Assembly (NCBI GenBank): GCA_964523875.1
Contig: CAZGAS010000001.1
Location: forward strand, 20,304 to 84,303
Length of the DNA: 64,000 bases
Origin: JAUVHV01 sp964523875
GTDB lineage: Bacteria > Omnitrophota > Gorgyraeia > JABMRG01
Direction: 5' to 3'
Position 1 is the stretch's first letter. Every line of letters starts with the position of its first letter. The notes under the pieces are model-generated. The model was not told where the DNA came from. It saw nothing but the letters and a program-made list of their open reading frames with translations, and ran no database searches. The translations under genes and the position numbers were made by a program. Of this stretch, positions 7,011 through 14,351 are shown piece after piece.

Positions 7011-8786
7011 ATGGCTAAGCATAAATTATTAAACATGTGGATGAGAAAATGCGTAAAATTGTGTAAGCCCGATAAAGTAGTGTGGATTGACGGCACAGAA
7101 GGTATGCGAAAGAGGCTGGAGAGACAGGCCTGTTCTACCGGTGAAATGGAGCGGCTCAATCAGAAGAAGATGCCAGGATGTGTATTGCACCGCACCGCGT
7201 TAAATGACGTGGCACGCACAGAGAACCTTACCTTTATATGCACCCCTAATAAAAAAGACGCGGGCCCTAATAATAACTGGATGTCTCCGAAAGAGGCGTA
7301 TAAGAAGGGAAGCAAGATATTCTCCGGTTCTATGCGAGGGCGAACAATGTATGTTATCCCTTTTTCAATGGGCCCTATAGGTTCACCTTTTAGCAAGATA
7401 GGTGTTGAGATAACAGATAGTATATATGTTGTGCTAAATATGTATATAATGACACGGGTAGGTAACAAGGTCCTGAAGGCCCTGGGAGAGGATGGCGAGT
7501 TTACAAAATGCCTGCATGGCAAGGCAGGCCTTGATATAAAAAGACGATTAATATTGCATTTACCAAAAGATAATACCATATGGAGTGTTGGGTCAGGATA
7601 CGGTGGTAATGTTCTTTTAGGCAAGAAATGCCTCGCGCTTCGTATCGCTAGTTACCAGGCGCAGAAAGAGGGCTGGATGGCAGAGCATATGCTTATATTA
7701 GGCATAGAGCAGCCTAACGGACATATAGAATATATAGCAGCCGCGTTTCCAAGCGCGTGTGGCAAGACCAATCTCGCGATGCTTATACCGCCAAAAGGCC
7801 TGCAAGGAAAAGGTTATAAGGTCTGGACCGTTGGTGACGATATAGCGTGGATGCGCCCTGATTCTGATGGTAAGCTATGGGGAATAAATCCTGAATGGGG
7901 GTTCTTTGGTGTCGCGCCGGGAACGAATTCAGAGACAAATCTAAACGCGATGAAGACTATTAGGAAGAATACAATCTTTACGAATGTGCTTTTAAAGCCG
8001 GATAAGACTGTATGGTGGGAGGATGGTGATGAGGCTCCTCCAAAACACGGTATAGACTGGAGAGGCGCCGAGTGGGAACCCGGTATGCTAGATGATGCAG
8101 GTAATGTCTTAAAAGGGGCGCATCCAAACAGCCGCTTTACATCCCCGGCTATGCAATGCCCATCTATATCATACCGATTAGAGCAGCATCATGGAGTTCC
8201 TATATCAGCTATTATATTTGGGGGCCGAAGGGCGCACCTGGCGCCACTTGTTTACGAGTCTTTTTCGTGGCAGCACGGTGTCTATGTAGGTGCGACTATG
8301 GCTTCAGAGCGCACAGCCGCTCAGTACGGAAAACAGGGTGAGGTGCGCCGTGACCCCATGGCAATGCTTCCCTTCTGCGGTTATGATATGGCAAAGTATT
8401 TTAAACACTGGATTGACATGGAACAGAAACTTGTCAGCCCCCCTAAAATTTTTCATGTTAATTGGTTTCGCCAGGATAAAAATGGTAAATTTTTATGGCC
8501 GGGTTTTAGCGAAAATCTACGGGTACTTGAGTGGATACTTAAGCGTTGTAATAATGATGTAAAGGCGCGTAAAACACCTATAGGTTTCGTGCCTTATTTG
8601 GAAGATATAGACCGCACAGGGATAAACTTTAGTAAAGATAAGCTTAAGGACCTCTTTTCAATCGATTCCAAAGAGTGGTCGCGGGAGCTTAAGGACCATA
8701 GCAAATTCTTTGCTCAATTTGGCGCTAACCTGCCGGTAGGGATAAAGAAAGAATACCTGGCATTAAAAAAACGATTTGGTTTTTAA
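7011..8786 (+). CDS. pckG: phosphoenolpyruvate carboxykinase (GTP)
   Basis: This 591-residue enzyme interconverts oxaloacetate and phosphoenolpyruvate using GTP/GDP. The signature FPSACGKTNLAML near residue 245 holds the P-loop and the active-site cysteine typical of the GTP form; the ATP form lacks that cysteine. SRFTSPAMQCPSI and the FGGRRAHLAPLVYES segment are also diagnostic. Length matches the family (about 600). AAGGAG is placed about ten bases before ATG 7011. It may feed gluconeogenesis or run anaplerotically with the fumarase at 18434-19831. The deformylase gene starts directly on the next base. Confidence 0.97.
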   Translation: MAKHKLLNMWMRKCVKLCKPDKVVWIDGTEGMRKRLERQACSTGEMERLNQKKMPGCVLHRTALNDVARTENLTFICTPNKKDAGPNNNWMSPKEAYKKGSKIFSGSMRGRTMYVIPFSMGPIGSPFSKIGVEITDSIYVVLNMYIMTRVGNKVLKALGEDGEFTKCLHGKAGLDIKRRLILHLPKDNTIWSVGSGYGGNVLLGKKCLALRIASYQAQKEGWMAEHMLILGIEQPNGHIEYIAAAFPSACGKTNLAMLIPPKGLQGKGYKVWTVGDDIAWMRPDSDGKLWGINPEWGFFGVAPGTNSETNLNAMKTIRKNTIFTNVLLKPDKTVWWEDGDEAPPKHGIDWRGAEWEPGMLDDAGNVLKGAHPNSRFTSPAMQCPSISYRLEQHHGVPISAIIFGGRRAHLAPLVYESFSWQHGVYVGATMASERTAAQYGKQGEVRRDPMAMLPFCGYDMAKYFKHWIDMEQKLVSPPKIFHVNWFRQDKNGKFLWPGFSENLRVLEWILKRCNNDVKARKTPIGFVPYLEDIDRTGINFSKDKLKDLFSIDSKEWSRELKDHSKFFAQFGANLPVGIKKEYLALKKRFGF

Positions 8787-9248
8787 ATGGCTATATTAGA
8801 TGTTGTAAAATATCCAGACCCAATTCTTCGAAAGAGATGCTCTGATGTTAAGGCTGTTGACGCTGAAATTAAGAGACTGCTCGACGATATGGCCATGACT
8901 ATGTATGCTGTAGGCGGGGTAGGCCTGGCAGCGCCTCAAGTAGGACTTGATGTGCGCCTTATTGTGATTGATGTTGGTTTAGGCCTGTTGAAGTTGGTAA
9001 ACCCAAAGATAGTAAAGAGCGAAGGCTACTCCACGATAGAAGAAGGATGTCTTTCCGTTCCGAATGTTTTTGTTAAAATAAAGAGAAGGGCCAAGCTTAC
9101 TGTTTCGGCGCTGAATGATTCAGGCAAACCCGAACTTATAAAAGCGGAGGGCCTGCTCGCTCACGCGTTTGGGCAGGAGATAGACCATATCAACGGAAAG
9201 CTTATTATAGATTATTTACCGTTTTACAGAAGGCTCTTCGCGAAATAG
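8787..9248 (+). CDS. def: peptide deformylase family protein with altered HEXDH motif
   Basis: The family removes the formyl group from new proteins using a metal held by one cysteine and two histidines. The first motif GVGLAAPQVG and the second EEGCLSVP (with the cysteine ligand) are intact. The third motif, normally QHEIDH, reads GQEIDH: the first histidine ligand is glutamine, although the catalytic glutamate and second histidine remain. Length (153) is normal. Activity may therefore be lost or changed. The start abuts the pckG stop with no ribosome site of its own, so translation is probably coupled. No formyltransferase gene is in the window. Confidence 0.88.
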   Translation: MAILDVVKYPDPILRKRCSDVKAVDAEIKRLLDDMAMTMYAVGGVGLAAPQVGLDVRLIVIDVGLGLLKLVNPKIVKSEGYSTIEEGCLSVPNVFVKIKRRAKLTVSALNDSGKPELIKAEGLLAHAFGQEIDHINGKLIIDYLPFYRRLFAK

Positions 9249-9335
9249 CTGCCTTTTAAAGCTATTGTTTTACGCATTATTTTGAGGAAGCGGATATTAT
9301 TATATGCTATATTAATATAGTAAACAAATTAAACT

Positions 9336-10937
9336 ATGAAAAGATGCCAAAAATGTTCGATAAAATATTCCGAGATGTGGAATATCTGCATGGTATGCGG
9401 TTCTCCCCTTACGTCTGATACTGTCCTATCAAAGGTTTTTACCAAAAATCGTCAAAGCGCAGGATATCTTTTTCCGATCATGGAAAAGAGCATTGAGCAA
9501 TCAAGCGTGCTTTTTCTTTATTTCGATACAGACCTGAAGCTTATAATGTGTAATAAGGCTATAGAGCAGATAACAGGTTATAGCAGGAGAGAGATATTCA
9601 AGGGTGATTGGCAGAAACTTTTTTTTGGAAAAAACCAGTCAAAAAAAGATATATTTAAAGCGGTACTGCAAAGCTGTTTTTCCAGTATTAAGGGCCGCGC
9701 TTATGAAGGTTCTATTGTACGAAAAGACGGCGTAGAGCGTGCTTTCTCCTGGTCCAATACAGTCATTGCGGATGTAACAGGTAAACCGCAGGGAATTTTT
9801 TGCATAGCGGATGATATTACAGAATATAAGTTCGCGAGAAATGATATAGCAGCGTGTTCTGAACATCTCAAGGATATATTTGCCAGCATAAAGGACTACG
9901 CTCTGATAACTACTAATATTGCGAATAAGATCACATATTATGGTGAGAGCGCTACAGCGCTTTTCCGCTGGGACGCGGATGTAATACTTAAGGATATCGG
10001 CCTATTATTCCCGCCTGATCAAGGGGCCAGCCTGATAGGCAAGATAAAGCGTAATATTACAATAAACGGTAACTTTGAGGAAGAGCTTATATTATTGCGG
10101 GCGAATAAGAGTGAATTTCCAGCCATGCTTTTGGTCAGTGCTATTATAAACTCGGATAATCAAGTATCCGGTTATTTGTATATTATAAGGGATGTAACTG
10201 AACGAAAGAGGATAGAGGCGCAGATGATACAAAGCGAGAAGATGGCGGCTATGGGCCAACTTGCCGCTGGCGTTGCTCACGAGATAAATAACCCCCTTCT
10301 TGTAATCTTAGGTAGGATAGACATGTTTGACATGGACCAGGAAGAATTATCGCCTTCGGTTAAAAAGACGATAGATATCATAGCGGCCCAGGCAAAACGC
10401 ATGAGGGTTATTGTGGATAGGCTGCTCTCTTATTCGCATAAAAAACCTGTTTGCAAAGATATTGTTGAGATTAATGATATACTAAAGACCATACCCCAAT
10501 TGGTTGCTTATTATCCGGAATTTCATAAGATCAAGTGGGAGGAGGACCTCCGTGAGCACCCCACGAAAATAAAAGGGGATTTTAATCAATTGCAGGAAGT
10601 TTTTTTAAACCTCGCTATCAATGCTTGTCAGGCAATGCCTGATGGCGGTACGCTTACTATCAGTTCATCAAAACCGGATGAAGAATCCGTATGTGTCGGA
10701 GTTGAGGATACGGGAGCAGGCATACAAAAAGAGGATATAGGTAAACTTTTTCTGCCGTTTTTTACTACGAAAGATACAGGAACAGGGCTTGGGCTGCCTC
10801 TGTGTTATTCAATTATTGAATCCCATGGGGGAAGGATAGAGGTGGAAAGCGAGTTAGATAAAGGGGCTGTGTTTACTGTAACGCTACCAGCTTGTAACAT
10901 AGAAGAGGGTTGTCAGAGTTCAACACAAGGAGCATAA
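9336..10937 (+). CDS. PAS-domain sensor histidine kinase with N-terminal zinc ribbon
   Basis: This is a 533-residue soluble kinase. Residues 1-25 hold four cysteines (C4, C7, C18, C21), a small zinc ribbon. Two PAS sensor domains follow (about 50-165 and 175-295; the first contains GYSRREIF). The phosphoacceptor helix is AAGVAHEINNPL with H315. The ATPase domain has the N-box NLAINACQAMPDGG, VEDTGAGI and TGTGLGLPLCYSI. No membrane helix is present, so the signal is intracellular, perhaps redox or ligand sensed by PAS. The response regulator gene follows after one base and is the obvious partner. No clear ribosome site is seen before ATG 9336. Confidence 0.93.
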   Translation: MKRCQKCSIKYSEMWNICMVCGSPLTSDTVLSKVFTKNRQSAGYLFPIMEKSIEQSSVLFLYFDTDLKLIMCNKAIEQITGYSRREIFKGDWQKLFFGKNQSKKDIFKAVLQSCFSSIKGRAYEGSIVRKDGVERAFSWSNTVIADVTGKPQGIFCIADDITEYKFARNDIAACSEHLKDIFASIKDYALITTNIANKITYYGESATALFRWDADVILKDIGLLFPPDQGASLIGKIKRNITINGNFEEELILLRANKSEFPAMLLVSAIINSDNQVSGYLYIIRDVTERKRIEAQMIQSEKMAAMGQLAAGVAHEINNPLLVILGRIDMFDMDQEELSPSVKKTIDIIAAQAKRMRVIVDRLLSYSHKKPVCKDIVEINDILKTIPQLVAYYPEFHKIKWEEDLREHPTKIKGDFNQLQEVFLNLAINACQAMPDGGTLTISSSKPDEESVCVGVEDTGAGIQKEDIGKLFLPFFTTKDTGTGLGLPLCYSIIESHGGRIEVESELDKGAVFTVTLPACNIEEGCQSSTQGA

Positions 10938-10938
10938 G

Positions 10939-11349
10939 ATGGATGGAAAGATAAGGATTCTTGTTATAGATGATGAAACAGACGCGTTAGAGCTTTTCAA
11001 GGACCTTTTTACGAAAAAAGGTTACATGGTAGAGTGTGCCCCAGACGGCATAGAAGCATTGGAGATGATAGATAAAGCACAGTTTGACGCCGTACTTCTT
11101 GATATAAGGATGCCTGTGATGAATGGCATCGAGGTTCTATCAAAGATTAAACAGAAAAAACCTGACCTGCCTGTTGTAATGCTTACAGCCTATGGTTATG
11201 ACGATAATCTTATGAACAAGGCGATTGAACAGGGAGCAACAGGTTATATAAGTAAGAATTTTCCTTTGGCCCAGATTGTCTATACATTCCAGACACTACT
11301 GAGTACGATGTCAATTAAGAGGCAAGAGAAGAAGGAGAAAGATAAATAG
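10939..11349 (+). CDS. single-domain response regulator (CheY-like)
   Basis: The 136-residue product is a receiver domain only: acidic pair D11-D12, phosphoacceptor D55 in VLLDIRMP, the conserved Thr in MLTAYG and the Lys in ISKNF (the usual following proline is asparagine). A charged tail KRQEKKEKDK follows. There is no DNA-binding output domain, so it must act by protein contact or phosphotransfer. It lies one base after the kinase gene, which almost certainly phosphorylates it. AAGGAG just before the start is a good ribosome site. Confidence 0.93.
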   Translation: MDGKIRILVIDDETDALELFKDLFTKKGYMVECAPDGIEALEMIDKAQFDAVLLDIRMPVMNGIEVLSKIKQKKPDLPVVMLTAYGYDDNLMNKAIEQGATGYISKNFPLAQIVYTFQTLLSTMSIKRQEKKEKDK

Positions 11350-11513
11350 GCCGTATTAGTAAGAACTGTTACGAAAGACAATAACGCAGAGATCGTAAAG
11401 TTAATGATTCATGCAGGAACTAACAAACTTTCTAAAAGTTTAATCACCCCCACTTATATATGTTGAGTCAGTTTTTCCAGCTTTTTATATCTAAAATAAG
11501 CCAGAACCTTAAG

Positions 11514-12797
11514 ATGAAATTTTTTATCATTCTTATAGCAGTTAGCTTATTTCCTGTTAGCCAAAATGTGTATGCTGATGTGCCTAATAAGCCCAGTTAT
11601 GTGTATGTTAAAGATAGGCAGCTTTTTGTCGGGAAACGATTGAAAGATGGCTCATTAGATATATTAAAGCCGTATCTTATAAAAGGCTTAACGTGGTTAC
11701 CTGCAACACGCTCCCCTGATAACGGGCCCAATCCTTTCAACCCCCTTGAAACGGTTCCTTATGGCCTATTTTTTGATTGGCCCGGGCGCGATCCGCAAGG
11801 GCACGTTGTTTTTATCCATTGGTTAAGAAGCCAGTATCTGGAATATTTAACTGATATCGACATGATGCGAAGAATGAATATCAACACGGTCCGCGTTTAT
11901 ACGGATTTTGGCGATAATCCGGCGGTTTATAAAAAGATTCTGGATGAATTTTACCGCAATGACATTATGGTAATAATGACTATTGCCTCGTCGCGACATG
12001 ACATAGATAAGGCTAGATATAAAAAGGTTTTATCTTTATGCATGAATCACCCTTCTGTCTTAATGTGGTCTCTGGGCAATGAGTGGAATCTGGAATATAA
12101 TAAATATTGGGGTTACGATACGGTGCGGGATGCTGCTGATGCGACTGATCACGCTGCCAGCGAAATTAAAAATATTGATTGCGCACACCCTGTCAGCTCA
12201 TGTTTAGGGGATAGGTTTTATGATGATGAGGTTACTAATACAATCGCATGGATAGTAGAAAGATGCGTATATGTAGATGTGTGGGGCTTGAATATATATA
12301 GAGGCGAGGATTTTAGCAATCTCTTTAAGCAGTGGAAGAGTATTACAGATAAACCGATGTATATTAGTGAATTCGGGATAGATTCGCTTGAAACAAAATC
12401 CTATAAGAAATTCTCCGAATCTCAGGTATATAAATGTGTAGGCAATGAGAATCAGGACGTGCAAGGAGAATACGCGATCTGCCTTTGGAATGATTTAGCT
12501 AAGAATCTATCGATTTTAGACTCGAATAATCCGTGTATCGGAGGAACGCTCCATAGCTTTAATGACCATCTATGGAAAGTAGGCTCTTACCACGTGAATT
12601 TAGGCGGCTTAGTCAATTGCGATGATATGGCAGGCGTGGATAGTTTCAGGAAGTATGACGCGGGGGGATTTTATCTGCCTTCCAGCCCTGATAGTGTTAT
12701 AAATGAAGAATATTACGGTGTAGTGGATGCCGATCGCCAGCCTAAAAAGGTATATTGGAGATTGAAATCTTTTTATAAGAAGTTAGGTGCAGAATAG
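11514..12797 (+). CDS. secreted glycoside hydrolase, GH-A clan (GH2-like catalytic domain)
   Basis: From ATG 11514 the protein has 427 residues beginning with a signal peptide (MKFFIILIAVSLFPVSQ, likely cut after VYA). An in-frame ATG at 11460 would add 18 residues and spoil the signal; neither start has a ribosome site. The TIM-barrel signature NHPSVLMWSLGNEWN carries the acid/base glutamate and YISEFG the likely nucleophile, as in GH2-type beta-glycosidases. The usual GH2 N-terminal jelly-roll domains are missing, so the family assignment is loose and the substrate unknown. Likely periplasmic or outer-membrane associated polysaccharide processing. Confidence 0.75.
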   Translation: MKFFIILIAVSLFPVSQNVYADVPNKPSYVYVKDRQLFVGKRLKDGSLDILKPYLIKGLTWLPATRSPDNGPNPFNPLETVPYGLFFDWPGRDPQGHVVFIHWLRSQYLEYLTDIDMMRRMNINTVRVYTDFGDNPAVYKKILDEFYRNDIMVIMTIASSRHDIDKARYKKVLSLCMNHPSVLMWSLGNEWNLEYNKYWGYDTVRDAADATDHAASEIKNIDCAHPVSSCLGDRFYDDEVTNTIAWIVERCVYVDVWGLNIYRGEDFSNLFKQWKSITDKPMYISEFGIDSLETKSYKKFSESQVYKCVGNENQDVQGEYAICLWNDLAKNLSILDSNNPCIGGTLHSFNDHLWKVGSYHVNLGGLVNCDDMAGVDSFRKYDAGGFYLPSSPDSVINEEYYGVVDADRQPKKVYWRLKSFYKKLGAE

Positions 12798-12833
12798 TAT
12801 TCGTTGCTTTCAAAATTCCTTCATAGCCTCATT

Positions 12834-12864
12834 GGAGTATCGGTACTTAAACGGCGAAGCAGAA
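12834..12864 (-). repeat. tRNA 3'-flank repeat, copy 1 (after tRNA-Leu)
   Basis: Read on the minus strand, this 31-nt block begins on the first base after the encoded CCA of tRNA-Leu: TTCTGCTTCGCCGTT, then TAAGTACCGATACTCC. The same block, with one substitution and one single-base indel, begins on the first base after the CCA of tmRNA at 13975. The two copies point in opposite directions because the two RNA genes do. Confidence 0.85.
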
Positions 12865-12951
12865 TGGTGCGGAAGAGGGGAGTTGAACCCCTAAGGGCTT
12901 ACGCCCACACGGACCTGAACCGTGCGCGTCTGCCAGTTCCGCCACTTCCGC
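12865..12951 (-). tRNA. tRNA-Leu (anticodon CAG)
   Basis: On the minus strand the sequence folds as a class II tRNA with a long variable arm. The acceptor stem is GCGGAAG (from 12951) with CTTCCGC, the anticodon loop TTCAGGT sits between CACGG and CCGTG and gives anticodon CAG, and the T arm contains GTTCAACTC. The 3' CCA is encoded (TGG at 12865-12867 on the plus strand). It is 87 nt including CCA and transcribed divergently from smpB. Confidence 0.95.
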
Positions 12952-12960
12952 ACTTAGTAA

Positions 12961-12989
12961 AGTATACAAAACCCCCTTCTGCTTGTCAA
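12961..12989 (-). promoter_or_regulatory. sigma-70 promoter of tRNA-Leu
   Basis: On the minus strand TTGACA (12989-12984) and TATACT (12966-12961) are separated by 17 bp. Mature tRNA-Leu begins 9 bases after the -10 box. Confidence 0.8.
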
Positions 12990-13041
12990 CTGTTTAAAAT
13001 ATTGTATTTTAAGATCAGCTTGACAAAATAACGTAAAAATC

Positions 13042-13070
13042 TTGCCTTATATAATACTTTATGTTATACT
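13042..13070 (+). promoter_or_regulatory. probable promoter of smpB
   Basis: TTGCCT (13042-13047), 17 bp, then TATACT (13065-13070) preceded by TGT, an extended -10. Transcription would start about 4 bases before ATG 13081, leaving almost no leader and no ribosome site. An additional TTGACA lies at 13020 but at a poor distance from any -10 box. Confidence 0.55.
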
Positions 13071-13080
13071 ACTTTGTTCC

Positions 13081-13542
13081 ATGAAGAAGATACGAAATAA
13101 AGATATTGCCCGTAACAAGAAGGCCTTTTTCGAATATATCCTTTCAGACAAGTTTGAAGCCGGGCTTGAGCTTAAAGGGCCGGAAGCCAAGTCTATGCGT
13201 GAGGGAAAGATAAGCTTAAGTGATAGCTTCGTAAAGGTTGAGAAGGGTCAGGTATACCTATATGGTATGCATGTAAGCCCTTATAAGCAGAGCGGCCCAT
13301 TCGCGCCGGATCCTACAAGGGTTCGGAAACTACTCTTACACAAAAATGAGATTGAAAGATTAAATAGCCTAACTAACCAGAAGGGCTATACTGTAATTCC
13401 GACAAGATTATATTTTAAGAGGGGTTTCGCGAAGATAGAGATAGCAGTCGCGAAAGGTAAAAAGCTCTTTGATAAGAGGGAAAAGTTACGTCGACAGACT
13501 ATAGATCGTGAGATAAACAGGTCTCTCAAATTAGGTAAATAG
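13081..13542 (+). CDS. smpB: SsrA-binding protein SmpB
   Basis: SmpB binds tmRNA and delivers it to stalled ribosomes. The 153-residue protein starts at ATG 13081 (MKKIRNKDIARNKKAFFEY, the usual SmpB beginning); a start at 13042 would add 13 hydrophobic residues that overlap the promoter. Family motifs: LELKGPEAKSMREGKISLSD, PTRLYFKRGFAKIEIAVAKG and the basic C-terminal tail KKLFDKREKLRRQ that mimics an anticodon. The tmRNA gene begins 27 bases downstream, so substrate RNA and partner protein are made together. Confidence 0.97.
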   Translation: MKKIRNKDIARNKKAFFEYILSDKFEAGLELKGPEAKSMREGKISLSDSFVKVEKGQVYLYGMHVSPYKQSGPFAPDPTRVRKLLLHKNEIERLNSLTNQKGYTVIPTRLYFKRGFAKIEIAVAKGKKLFDKREKLRRQTIDREINRSLKLGK

Positions 13543-13569
13543 CGATATTTTTCCTGATAATTAGCATTT

Positions 13570-13974
13570 GGGGGCGATCTGGATTCGACTTGATGTATGG
13601 CGTAAGAAGGAGCATGCCGAGGTTGGTCAGTTGGCCTCGTAAAAAGCTGACTACAAAATAAGTGCAAAAAACATACGCACAAAAGTAACAGAGGTAATTC
13701 CTATGAATGTAGGTTTTGCTTCTGTACTACCGCTAGCTGCTTAATTGCAGCTACCGTCAGCCTTTCCTGCCTGCGGGATAGGATCTGGCGTCGCTAGTAG
13801 GCTGGTCCTGTGTTTTTAGCTTTTTGAATACAGGATAAGATTTTTTAAAAGCCGCGCTTTCTAATATCCTTCCTGTGGGAGCCTGGAAAGCTAAGACTAA
13901 AATACAGGATAAGCATGTAGTCGCCTCTTGCATCACACTTAAGGACGAGGGTTCGATTCCCTCCGCCTCCACCA
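13570..13974 (+). ncRNA. ssrA: tmRNA (ssrA)
   Basis: The 5' end GGGGGCGATCTGGATTCGAC and the 3' end GGTTCGATTCCCTCC then GCCTCCACCA are diagnostic; GGGGGCG (13570-13576) pairs with CGCCTCC (13964-13970) and CCA is encoded at 13972-13974. The tag frame reads from GCA 13664 to the TAA at 13742-13744 and encodes 26 residues starting AKNIRTK and ending SVLPLAA, a normal proteolysis signal but a long tag. The bases before the GCA (AATAAGT) resemble the resume-site context. A weak GATAAT at 13556-13561 could be a -10 box for separate transcription. Confidence 0.96.
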
Positions 13975-14004
13975 TTCTACTTCGCCGTTAAGTACCGATA
14001 CTCC
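13975..14004 (+). repeat. tRNA 3'-flank repeat, copy 2 (after tmRNA)
   Basis: This block starts on the first base after the tmRNA CCA: TTCTACTTCGCCGTT then AAGTACCGATACTCC. It matches the block after tRNA-Leu (12834-12864, minus strand) except for one substitution and one missing T. Weaker similarity continues for about 8 bases (GGTGCGGC against AATGAGGC). Confidence 0.85.
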
Positions 14005-14280
14005 GGTGCGGCTACGTAGGAATCATAAAAGTTCCTGCGGTTGATTTTAACTTTTTCCTTATTATCAAGTTTTACTATAAGGAAAGAAAGGGGTGTGACC
14101 CCGTTTACGGTTATATCTTAAAGTAATTAAGTATCGTGTCCCCATAATTCTGTCCCCATAATTCCAGAGTTTATTCTGAACCATTCTTGTTTTAATATAC
14201 CTTAGTTGTTACGAAACCACACAGCCTATAGAAGCTATAATAGATTATATATAACTGACGTAACAAAAGGTGTAATTCAG
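14005..14280. repeat. gene-free stretch with tandem TGTCCCCATAATTC repeat
   Basis: No gene is visible between the tmRNA flank and the amidase promoter. The stretch contains GGGG-TGTGA-CCCC (14090-14102) and two head-to-tail copies of TGTCCCCATAATTC (14137-14150 and 14151-14164). GGGGTNTGACCCC and TGTCCCC words of this kind are familiar in dispersed small repeats of other bacteria; a decayed mobile repeat is my inference. Confidence 0.5.
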
Positions 14281-14309
14281 TTGCTTTTTGGGCTAGTTTT
14301 TGGTATAAA
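14281..14309 (+). promoter_or_regulatory. probable promoter of the amidase gene
   Basis: TTGCTT (14281-14286), 17 bp, TATAAA (14304-14309). The leader that follows contains an inverted repeat, GAAGAAGT (14312-14319) with ACTTCTTC (14338-14345), whose loop holds the only ribosome-site-like sequence, AAGGTG at 14332-14337. Confidence 0.55.
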
Positions 14310-14351
14310 TAGAAGAAGTTTTACTGTAACTAAGGTGACTTCTTCGATTCT

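Noticed and set aside
12804..13031. 75-codon open frame over the tRNA-Leu region
   Set aside because: It crosses the antisense of tRNA-Leu and its promoter and resembles no protein; the tRNA call explains the sequence.
13757..13975. minus-strand open frame over the tmRNA
   Set aside because: It lies entirely opposite the tmRNA; frames of this type (with phrases like EGIEPSS) are a known artefact of tRNA-like 3' ends.
12834..14004. A composite transposon bounded by inverted repeats
   Set aside because: The repeats do face each other, but no transposase lies between them and each one starts exactly at a CCA end, which a transposon boundary would not require.
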